Below, in pieces: positions 57,532-64,000 of a DNA stretch of 64,000 bases. A program made the translations under genes and the position numbers. The notes beneath the pieces were generated by a model. The model worked only from the letters and a program-made list of their open reading frames with translations. It was not told where the DNA came from and ran no database searches. The stretch is from assembly GCA_027078475.1 (NCBI GenBank), contig JALWYH010000003.1:1-64000 (forward strand). Direction: 5' to 3'. Within the stretch, counting starts at the first letter, position 1; each line of letters begins with the position of its first letter. The DNA comes from Thermoproteota archaeon (GTDB lineage Archaea > Korarchaeota > Korarchaeia > Korarchaeales > Korarchaeaceae).

Positions 57532-58752
57532 TTGCCCTTCTTCCTACCTAGATCCGATATGGGAAGGAAAGCCCTCAGGCTCTCGGTAAACTCATTCTTT
57601 CAGGGTACTTCGATGAGTTTCACCTTCTTCCTGCTGTACGCATACGGAGTCGACAGGTTCGGACTCACCCCTACCGAAGTGGCTGTGGCCATTTCACTAG
57701 GGGGACTGGCCAGCGCTGCGACCCAGCCCGTCTGGGGATGGCTCGTGGACAGAATGGTCAGCAGGAGAAGACTTTTGATGCTGGTGGGCTACCTGCTGTC
57801 ATCCGCCTTTGTATACTGGGTCTACAATTCCCGAACTCTGCTGGGCTTCTATGCCGCGGCTGCCTCCCTGAACTCTCTCATGGGGCTCTCCAACTCATCG
57901 TGGCTGGCGATTCTCGGGGACCTGACCGCATTGGAGGAGAGGGGAAGGATATCGGGGGTTACCAGCACCTCTTCCACCCTCGGCACTGCGGTGTTCTCCC
58001 CCATAGCCGGCATGATCATGGATGCCTACGGCTACTGGACCGCGAGCATCGTAGGGGCGAGCCAGTTCATTCTAGCCGCCGGGACCGTCTGCCTCATTCC
58101 CACTGCTTGGCGAGTTTCCGGGCGCGCTGAGGTGAGGGGCAAGCAGGCGACGGATCATGTTGAGGGGAGCTACAGGCCCTTCCTCATAGCCAGCGTTCTG
58201 TGGTCCCTCATATGGTCACTTGCATGGCCCCTATTTTCCGTTGCCCAGATAAAGGTTTATGGGCTCAGCAAGGCGGAGATAGGACTGATAAGTACTGTGG
58301 CCAACTCCACAAGGCTCATCCTTCAGCCGGTCTGGGGTCTGGTCGCGGACAGGGTGGGTAGGAAGGTCCTCCTGATCATGTCACCCGCCTTCGCATCCGC
58401 CATACCCTTCTCCTATGCCTTGGGGAGCAGCCTCATCCACATTCTCATCGGCACGGCCGTGGGCATGGTGGGCTTCTCCATGTACTTCGTGGCCTCGCCC
58501 ACCTACCTGCTCGATGCATCCTCCCCTGAGAGAAGGGGATCGGCGGTCTCCACATTCAATGCCCTGACGTCCCTCACCAACTCGGTGGCTCCCCTCATTG
58601 GGGGGACGCTTGGGGATCTGCTGGGAGTCAGGCAGACCATGCTCCTGCTAGGCTTCACTAGGCTGCTCTCCAGCCTGTTCTTCGTCTGGATACCCGAGAC
58701 CCTCAGGAGGGAGAGAGAAGGGAGGAGACTACGGAAGAGACTTCCCTTCTAA
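57532..58752 (+). CDS. Major facilitator superfamily transporter
   Basis: A 406-residue MFS protein with twelve predicted helices. The loop 2-3 signature is present as GWLVDRMVSRRRLLM and repeated in the second half as GLVADRVGRKVLLI. Substrate unknown; it lacks motifs of characterised drug or sugar subfamilies that I can recognise. The TTG start follows GAGGTGAT, and only 4 bp separate it from the DUF1634-like gene, so it belongs to the same operon. Its 3' end overlaps the convergent adk by 50 bp. Confidence 0.88.
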   Translation: MPFFLPRSDMGRKALRLSVNSFFQGTSMSFTFFLLYAYGVDRFGLTPTEVAVAISLGGLASAATQPVWGWLVDRMVSRRRLLMLVGYLLSSAFVYWVYNSRTLLGFYAAAASLNSLMGLSNSSWLAILGDLTALEERGRISGVTSTSSTLGTAVFSPIAGMIMDAYGYWTASIVGASQFILAAGTVCLIPTAWRVSGRAEVRGKQATDHVEGSYRPFLIASVLWSLIWSLAWPLFSVAQIKVYGLSKAEIGLISTVANSTRLILQPVWGLVADRVGRKVLLIMSPAFASAIPFSYALGSSLIHILIGTAVGMVGFSMYFVASPTYLLDASSPERRGSAVSTFNALTSLTNSVAPLIGGTLGDLLGVRQTMLLLGFTRLLSSLFFVWIPETLRREREGRRLRKRLPF

Positions 58753-59359
58753 CCCCTTCCAAGTCCTTGGAGGCATCTATCCTGATGAGAATACCCCTCT
58801 CACTGTAGTAATCTATCAGAGGGCTGGTCTCCTCGTTGAAGACGTCCAGCCTCCTGAGGATCTTGTCGTAGCAGTCATCCTCTCGCTGGTAGAGGGAGCC
58901 TCCGCACTCGCACCTCCTGGCATCGGGCGGGGGATCGTAGAAGACGTTGTAAGATCTGCCGCACCTCTCGCAGATCAGTCGCCCCATCATCCTGCGCAGG
59001 ACGGTGAGCTCGTCGACATCGAAGAAGAGAACAGCGGAAAGCGGTCTTCCCTTTGATCTCAGGAAATTGTCGAGCCATCTGGCCTGCTCCAGGTTCCTCG
59101 GGAAACCATCCAGTACGAAACCCGTGTCCATCACCTCGGACAGCTTCCTCTCCAAGACCCTGTACACTATATCGTCTGGGACCAGTAAACCCCTCTCCAT
59201 GTGGCTCCTTATCTCCTCGCCAAGAAGGGAGCCGCTCCTCACCTCTTCCTTCAGCAGGTCGCTCATCACCAGCCTAGGAATGCCGAACTTCTCGGAGATG
59301 AAGGCTCCCTGGGTTCCCTTTCCCGCGCCAGGTCTGCCCAAGAGGACGAGACGCAGCAT
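58703..59359 (-). CDS. adk: Adenylate kinase with zinc-type lid
   Basis: A 218-residue adenylate kinase of the bacterial/eukaryotic fold, not the short archaeal AdkA. The P-loop GRPGAGKGT is at 8-16, VLDGFPRNLEQARWL binds AMP, and the LID has CERCGRSYNVFYDPPPDARRCECGG, with Cys pairs that bind zinc. In many archaea an adk gene sits after secY in the ribosomal operon; here it is separate, and the LID zinc site recalls Gram-positive enzymes. Transfer from bacteria is possible but cannot be shown here. Confidence 0.94.
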   Translation of the reverse strand: MLRLVLLGRPGAGKGTQGAFISEKFGIPRLVMSDLLKEEVRSGSLLGEEIRSHMERGLLVPDDIVYRVLERKLSEVMDTGFVLDGFPRNLEQARWLDNFLRSKGRPLSAVLFFDVDELTVLRRMMGRLICERCGRSYNVFYDPPPDARRCECGGSLYQREDDCYDKILRRLDVFNEETSPLIDYYSERGILIRIDASKDLEGVRREVSSVVSSLLSPS

Positions 59360-59438
59360 CCGGCCACACCCCTGCTATGCCGATCGGACGGGGGTGGAAC
59401 CCGGCAAAGCGTATAAGCTCTCTCATCCCATCCAACAT

Positions 59439-60638
59439 ATGGAAGATGAGGAGATGTTTCAGTTCCTCATGGAGCTCGTTAGATTGGACACCAACTCGAC
59501 GGAGAGGAAGAATTACTGGGAGGCGGCCAAGAGGATAGAGGAGAAGGCCAGGGAGATAGGCCTCCGGACCCACGTGCATGTCCACAGAGATGATAGGGGT
59601 GAAGTACCCAACGTGATAGCATGGGCAGATCTGGGAGCCCAGACCAACTTGGTGATGCTCTCCCACTACGACGTGGTCCCAGCGAAGGGTCCTTGGAGGC
59701 TTGATGGGAGGGAATTCGACCCATTCGATCCACAGAGGATAAATGGCAGGATATATGGCAGAGGAGCAGCGGACGACAAGTCAGCCGTGGCCCTTAGCCT
59801 TTCAGCCGCCAGCAAGGTGCTGGAAATGGGATCCGCTAGGTATAACCCGGTGGTCGTGGTGGTGGGTGATGAGGAGGTCGGAGGTACCGGTGTCTTCGCC
59901 GTGGCCGAAAGGGGATTCCAAGATGCTGGAATCAGACCAGACAGGGTCGTGGTAATAGACGCTGCCCCGGACTTCGTGGGAATAGGAGCTAGTGGGGTGC
60001 TACACGGTGAGATAGTGGTTAGGGGAAGGGGGGGACACGCTGGCAGGCCATTCGCGGCCGTGAATCCCGTTCACCAGGCCATACTCCTGGCCAACGAGCT
60101 GCTCACCGGCTTCTCCCAGGAACACGCCTCGAGGCTTTCCGTCGTGCCCGCTCCTCCCGGCTCCCCGGTTCCCAAGCTATGGGGCAGGTTCAGCCTGACC
60201 ATAATGAGGGGCGGTGAGAAGCACAACGTCATCCCGCCAGAGGCCGAGCTGGGATTCGATATCAGGTTCATACCCGACGAGGGGAAGGAAGAGGCCATGT
60301 CTAGATTCTTGGCTGCCGTCACCTCAGCAGCGGTTAAGCTGGGTGCTGATGCCGAAGTTAGATTCGAGGACACCCTAAATCCCGGCTGGATGACGCATCC
60401 AGACCATGAGTTCGTTAAAGAAGTGCTAGACAGCTACGAGAAGTTCTTCGGCAGCAAGAAGCTGGCTGGTTCGCTGGGTGGTAATGATGGATTTGTGTTC
60501 GCAGAGAAGGGAATACCGACGGTGTCGGTCGGTACGATAGAGGTGGAGAGCAGGGCTCACGGTGATCTGGAGAATGTGAGGGAGGAGGTGGTGGTGAGAG
60601 TGAGGGACTTGCTGGTGGACCTCATGACGCGGTCCTGA
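59439..60638 (+). CDS. M20 family metallopeptidase/deacylase (ArgE/DapE type)
   Basis: A 399-residue zinc amidohydrolase. MLSHYDVVP (His, Asp), GRGAADDKSAV (bridging Asp), VGDEEVGGTG (catalytic Glu and metal Glu) and HGDLENV near the end (His) form the di-zinc site; a dimerisation domain lies between about residues 185 and 295. Family members remove acyl groups from ornithine, lysine or succinyl-diaminopimelate, or cleave dipeptides. Nothing next to it fixes the substrate. The ATG 59439 fits the family start; upstream in-frame sequence overlaps adk antisense. Confidence 0.88.
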   Translation: MEDEEMFQFLMELVRLDTNSTERKNYWEAAKRIEEKAREIGLRTHVHVHRDDRGEVPNVIAWADLGAQTNLVMLSHYDVVPAKGPWRLDGREFDPFDPQRINGRIYGRGAADDKSAVALSLSAASKVLEMGSARYNPVVVVVGDEEVGGTGVFAVAERGFQDAGIRPDRVVVIDAAPDFVGIGASGVLHGEIVVRGRGGHAGRPFAAVNPVHQAILLANELLTGFSQEHASRLSVVPAPPGSPVPKLWGRFSLTIMRGGEKHNVIPPEAELGFDIRFIPDEGKEEAMSRFLAAVTSAAVKLGADAEVRFEDTLNPGWMTHPDHEFVKEVLDSYEKFFGSKKLAGSLGGNDGFVFAEKGIPTVSVGTIEVESRAHGDLENVREEVVVRVRDLLVDLMTRS

Positions 60639-60674
60639 GGCCATCCTCCCTACCCTCCGCTTCTTTCCTGCAAT

Positions 60675-60974
60675 TCATCTCCTTATTATGAATCTGGGGG
60701 GCTCTATCCACTGGCTTCCACACTTGGGGCACTTGCTGGGCTTTCTCGGTTTTCTCAGATCCTTGAAAATGTAGCCGCACTTCCTGCACACCGGGGGCTC
60801 CATTAGGAGGGTCATCCCGTACTTCCCCCTGGCCGTCCTGGCCACGTGCTCCAAGTGCCTGTAGATCTCCTTGGATTCCCTTGGATCGAGCCCCAGCTCC
60901 CTAGCTATGTCGTCTACGGACATTGGTTCATCCGCGTTCATGAGTAGATCCAAGATTTTCTCCCTGATACTCAT
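60675..60974 (-). CDS. HTH-zinc ribbon transcriptional regulator (COG3357 type)
   Basis: A 99-residue protein. The first 60 residues are a winged helix (IREKILDLLMNADEPMSVDDIARELGLDPRE), followed by a zinc ribbon with CRKCGY and CPKCGS and the end WIEPPRFIIRR. This pairing matches a small archaeal regulator family with no known target. It is divergent from the cyclo-ligase-like gene with about 50 bp between. Confidence 0.85.
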   Translation of the reverse strand: MSIREKILDLLMNADEPMSVDDIARELGLDPRESKEIYRHLEHVARTARGKYGMTLLMEPPVCRKCGYIFKDLRKPRKPSKCPKCGSQWIEPPRFIIRR

Positions 60975-61026
60975 CCCTCCAATCCCCCGAGGTCACTATT
61001 TAAGATGGGATGGCTCTCCCATCCCT

Positions 61027-61743
61027 ATGGACATCAGGGAGGAGAAGAGAAGGATCAGGGAGATGGTCTGGGAGAGGCTTGAGAGGGAGGGCGTTGCTCT
61101 ATTCCCCAGGCCGATAAGGGGCAGGATACCTAACTTCAGGGGGGCTGAGAGGGCCGCTATCCTCCTCACGACGCAGCCAGAATGGAGGTCGGCCCGCGTC
61201 CTGTTCGTCAACCCTGATTCCCCTCAGAGGTATGTCAGGCTGCTGGGGCTGATGCAAGGGAAGCTCGTCATAATGGCCACTCCCAGGCTCAGAGAGGGCT
61301 TCCTCGTGCTCGATCCGACGAGGATACTCCCGATCAACTACGAGAAGGCCGCCACCATTAAGGGGGCATTCAAGTACGGAAGGAAGGTCGGGCTGGACAT
61401 TCCCAAGGTTGATCTGAAGGTGACCGGCTCGGTCGCGGTGGATGAGAGAGGAGGTAGGCTGGGAAAGGGCCATGGATATTCTGACATCGAGTACGGCATT
61501 CTGGGCGAGATCGGGGCCGTTTCCGAAGGAACACCGGTGGCCACCACGGTTCACGAGCTTCAGATTGTGGAGAGGGTTCCCAAGGAGGGGCATGACATGC
61601 CTGTCCACCTCATAGTCACGCCTGAGAGGGTTATCAGGACGAGGGCTAGGGGGAGGCCTAGGTTGTTGTGGGAGATGCTGAGAGAGGAGATCTTCGATGA
61701 AATACCTCTGCTCTCATATCTCAGGGAGAGGAAGGATGGGTGA
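61027..61743 (+). CDS. 5-formyltetrahydrofolate cyclo-ligase family protein
   Basis: A 238-residue MTHFS-like protein. It has EKRRIREMVWERLEREGVALFP at the start, a substrate-site GFLVLDPTRI, and the conserved ATP-site loop GRLGKGHGYSDIEYG, with VHELQIVERVPKEGHDMPVH and the end RPRLLWEMLREE. True MTHFS makes methenyl-THF from folinic acid; archaeal relatives may act on tetrahydromethanopterin derivatives or thiamine phosphates. Reaction uncertain. ATG 61027 gives the natural start. Overlaps the convergent Lrp gene by 23 bp. Confidence 0.82.
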   Translation: MDIREEKRRIREMVWERLEREGVALFPRPIRGRIPNFRGAERAAILLTTQPEWRSARVLFVNPDSPQRYVRLLGLMQGKLVIMATPRLREGFLVLDPTRILPINYEKAATIKGAFKYGRKVGLDIPKVDLKVTGSVAVDERGGRLGKGHGYSDIEYGILGEIGAVSEGTPVATTVHELQIVERVPKEGHDMPVHLIVTPERVIRTRARGRPRLLWEMLREEIFDEIPLLSYLRERKDG

Positions 61744-62233
61744 GGATCTTGCTCATGGGAAAGAGCCCCATGTGGGGACTCTTGAGTACCATTAGGGTGT
61801 GAGTCCTCTCGACGTCGGGGTGCCTCGCGAGCTCGGTCACCAAGAACTTGGTCAGCTCATCCATGTTGCGTGCCCTCACCTTGAGCAGTACGTCGTAGTC
61901 TCCCGTGATTATGTGGGCCTCCTCCACCCACGGCAGATCCGGTCTGGACTCGGATTCCCTAGCTATGTTCTCGATGAATATCTCCTGATTTGACTTCTCT
62001 CCGAGCGGCTTTCCCCTCCTTATCTGGACGAGGACAAAGGCGGTCAATTGGTAACCAAGTTTCTTGTAGTTGACCAGTGCTGTGAATCCCCTCACATAGC
62101 CCGATTCCACCAGTTTCTTGAATCTGGATGTCAGAGTTGTTCTGGGGGCACTTACCCTCTTCGCAAGCTCGGTCAGGGTGATCCTACCGTTCCTAATAAT
62201 CTCGTCAAGTATGCGGACATCCAGTTCGTCCAT
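61721..62233 (-). CDS. Lrp/AsnC family transcriptional regulator
   Basis: A 170-residue regulator. The N-terminal helix-turn-helix is LDVRILDEIIRNGRITLTELAKRVSAPRTTLTSRFKKL-type sequence (residues 4-42); the C-terminal RAM domain (about 65-150) has WVEEAHIITGDYDVLLKVRARNMDEL, which binds effector amino acids and multimerises. It lies 37 bp downstream of feoB on the same strand, with TATA-like TTATAAAA and AATTTTAATTT in the gap, so it may have its own promoter. Target genes unknown. Confidence 0.92.
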   Translation of the reverse strand: MDELDVRILDEIIRNGRITLTELAKRVSAPRTTLTSRFKKLVESGYVRGFTALVNYKKLGYQLTAFVLVQIRRGKPLGEKSNQEIFIENIARESESRPDLPWVEEAHIITGDYDVLLKVRARNMDELTKFLVTELARHPDVERTHTLMVLKSPHMGLFPMSKILTHPSSP

Positions 62234-62270
62234 CGAGTTTTATAACGGCGAGGAAATTAAAATTTGGCCC

Positions 62271-64000
62271 TCAGGAGAGCCCCAGCAGCAGGACCCCGGT
62301 CCAGTACACCGCTCCCGCCAGCATGAGGGCTAGGACTATCTCCAAGGCGATCGTAAGGAGAACGTACTTGCCGATCCTCAGTTCTGAGAAAAGGGCTGCA
62401 ACAGTGGCCAGGCAGGGGACATAGTAGTTCATGGCGAGTGCCATGGAGACCGCCTTGAGCGGGGTGATCCCCACAATCCTGATGGCCTGTACCGGATCGG
62501 CGACTCCCGCTATGGAGGAGAAGGTTATCAGGAATCCCTCCTTGGCAAAGAAGCCCACCTCGAAAGCGAGAGCGTACCTCCAATCCGGCAGGCCTATTAG
62601 AGAGGTAACGGGGGTGAGGAGGCTTCCCAGAAGGGCGGCATAGCTCTCCGAGATTTTGCTGCCGGTGAGATAGCCGGAGGGGCCGAAGTTCAGGAGGAAC
62701 CAAGTGGCCACGCCAACCACGAAGATCAGCATCCCGGCCTTCCTCATGAAGTGCTCGGTGTTGCTCCTGGCGTACCACCATACGACCCTTAGACTCGGCC
62801 TGTGGTAGGGGGGCAGTTCCATCACCAGATCGGGGGCGTATTCCACCTTGAAGACAAGCCAGTTGAGGAGCTTTGAGATGAGCAGGTACAGGGCGAAACT
62901 GAGCAGATAGATGGACACGGTCAGGGCTGACTGCTTCAGGGGATCGGCGAACGCGGCTGATGCTAGGGCGAGCAAGACTAGGAGGCGAGCCTGGCACGGG
63001 ATGAGAGGGGAAGCCATGGCCGCGACCATTCTCTCCCTGTCGTCGTCCATGGCTCTAGTTGATACCACCGCCGCCACGCTGCATCCCATTCCAAGCACGG
63101 CGGGGAAGAAGGCCCTGCCACTGAGCCCGAACTTCCTGAAGAGATTATCCAAGGAGACAGCGGCTCTGGGGAAAAGGCCGCTGTCCTGCATGGCCCCCAA
63201 GAACACGTAGGCTATGAGGAGCAGGAAGACGAATGATGCGAGCGTCCCCAAGCTCCCGATTATGCCATCGGAGATCAAGCCAACTGGCCAGCCTGAATAG
63301 CCAGCTGATATCAGCCACTTGGTGATGAGGGAGGAGAGCCAGTCGAACAGGGAACCCAGTATACCCGAGATGCTGAACTCCTCTATCATCCGGGCCAGCT
63401 CATCGTAGCCCAGGTTAGCGAATATCAGGTTGAGAGGGAAGCCCGTGTTCACGGCGAATATTAGGAAGAAGGTAAGGAGGATCAGCAGGACGGAGACGAG
63501 GGGACCCATCACAGGATGCAGCATCACCTCATCCAGCCTCTCCGCCAGCGACGGGGCCGCCAGTCTGACCTGGATCACGGTCGACCTGACTATGTCGTCG
63601 ATGAGCGAGTAGCGGGAGCTTATGGCTATCCTCTCGGGATCCTCCCCCAGTTCCAGCCCGGCCCTCTCCCGCAGGGCTTTCACCTCACGGGCGAGATCCG
63701 GATCCTGATGCATCAGCTCCTCCATAAGGGGTTCGTCTCCCTCCAAGAGACGTATCGCCGCCCACCTGCTGGGATATCGGGAAAGCGCTCCCTTGGACTC
63801 TATGAGTCTCTGGATCCTGTGTATGAAGGGCTCCAGACCGTCATAGTCAACCCTCAGGGGAGAGGTCCTGATCTTCCCCTGGGCGACGTCCAGTATCCTA
63901 TCGAGGAGGGCCCCCACCCCCACGCCCTTGAGGGCCGATACCGGTACGACCGGGACGCCGAGCTTGGATGCCAGTCCATCTACATCCACGTGGATGCCCC
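62271..64000 (-). CDS. feoB: Ferrous iron transport protein B, 5' part outside the window
   Basis: About 575 C-terminal residues of FeoB. The visible start GVPVVPVSALKGVGV is the end of the N-terminal GTPase domain (G5-like SA motif), followed by the helical GDI-like region. Two Gate motifs then appear (PVMGPLVSVLLILLTFFLIFAV and a repeat near VGVATWFLLNFGPSG), with about eight or more membrane helices and the conserved FPAVLGMGCSVAAVVSTRAMDD. It imports Fe(II). The frame is open to the window edge, so the missing G1-G4 motifs reflect the cut rather than a broken gene. DtxR-type control would be expected. Confidence 0.95.
   Translation of the reverse strand, partial: GIHVDVDGLASKLGVPVVPVSALKGVGVGALLDRILDVAQGKIRTSPLRVDYDGLEPFIHRIQRLIESKGALSRYPSRWAAIRLLEGDEPLMEELMHQDPDLAREVKALRERAGLELGEDPERIAISSRYSLIDDIVRSTVIQVRLAAPSLAERLDEVMLHPVMGPLVSVLLILLTFFLIFAVNTGFPLNLIFANLGYDELARMIEEFSISGILGSLFDWLSSLITKWLISAGYSGWPVGLISDGIIGSLGTLASFVFLLLIAYVFLGAMQDSGLFPRAAVSLDNLFRKFGLSGRAFFPAVLGMGCSVAAVVSTRAMDDDRERMVAAMASPLIPCQARLLVLLALASAAFADPLKQSALTVSIYLLSFALYLLISKLLNWLVFKVEYAPDLVMELPPYHRPSLRVVWWYARSNTEHFMRKAGMLIFVVGVATWFLLNFGPSGYLTGSKISESYAALLGSLLTPVTSLIGLPDWRYALAFEVGFFAKEGFLITFSSIAGVADPVQAIRIVGITPLKAVSMALAMNYYVPCLATVAALFSELRIGKYVLLTIALEIVLALMLAGAVYWTGVLLLGLS

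Noticed and set aside
62271-64000. feoB lacking its GTPase motifs as a pseudogene
   Set aside because: The frame is open to the window edge and the visible part begins at the end of the G domain, so the window simply cuts the gene.
1-64000. Mobile elements, CRISPR arrays, toxin-antitoxin or defence islands
   Set aside because: No transposase, integrase, regularly spaced repeats or defence enzymes were seen. tRNA genes have no duplicated 3' ends nearby that would mark integration.

Overview
The window looks like a gene-dense, fairly GC-rich piece of a thermophilic archaeal chromosome. The evidence is archaeal information processing (TFE, MBF1, RpoD, RpoF, aIF5A, SRP54, SRP RNA, Cbf5, Pus10, archaeal CCA enzyme, NAC, L14e/L18e/L19e/L21e/L32e/L34e), AT-rich TATA-like boxes about 25 bp before RNA genes, heavy AGG/AGA arginine use, frequent GTG and TTG starts, many start/stop overlaps, and a tRNA with an anticodon-loop intron. 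The gene order is most like the Thermoproteota/Korarchaeota side of the archaea. I cannot name the organism from the sequence alone. I see no mobile element, CRISPR array or rRNA.

Layout. 1-5.3 kb: a truncated unknown gene, a lone ATP-cone protein, an inositol phosphatase/FBPase, tRNA-Thr, a homoserine dehydrogenase-aspartokinase operon, and convergent tatA and tatC. 5.3-9.1 kb: molybdenum/tungsten cofactor genes (two moeA, the second fused to a solute-binding domain, and moaB). 9.1-10.3 kb: a DtxR-type regulator, a ferredoxin behind a palindrome that may be its operator, and SRP RNA. 10.3-22 kb: mostly housekeeping genes (rpiA, TGS-domain GTPase, MBF1, NAC, HIT, TFE-DUF2110, four tRNAs, truA, VIT-like membrane protein, hexulose-phosphate isomerase, CCA enzyme, enolase). 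22-35.6 kb: M42 peptidase, an aminotransferase/aldehyde dehydrogenase operon, pheST, two putative enzymes of unknown substrate, a run of cofactor-salvage genes (ECF S component, type II pantothenate kinase, Nudix, NMN adenylyltransferase), and a PIN-ATPase.

36.3-55.8 kb holds one uninterrupted minus-strand array: L14, L24, S4e, L5, S14, S8, L6, L32e, L19e, L18, S5, L30, L15, SecY, an Oxa1/EMC3-like protein, L34e, L14e, Cbf5, tRNA-Ser, S13, S4, S11, an unknown coiled-coil protein, RpoD, tRNA-Leu, L18e, L13, S9, aIF5A, SRP54, Pus10, L21e, RpoF and DUF655. It joins ribosome synthesis, polymerase subunits, rRNA/tRNA pseudouridylation and protein export. Internal TATA-like boxes suggest at least four transcription units. 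The adk and cmk genes that often sit inside this array are missing; a zinc-lid adenylate kinase lies separately at 58.7 kb.

56-64 kb: a Cys/His-rich protein facing a TauE-DUF1634-MFS transporter set, adenylate kinase, M20 peptidase, two small regulators, a formyl-THF cyclo-ligase relative, and the 3' part of feoB, cut by the window edge.

The least explained items are the unknown protein between rps11 and rpoD, the facing gene pair at 56.4-56.5 kb where neither gene has an ATG, GTG or TTG start in the expected place, a GNRA-capped hairpin with its own promoter between rps5 and rpl30, and a Nudix protein with an unrecognised C-terminal domain.
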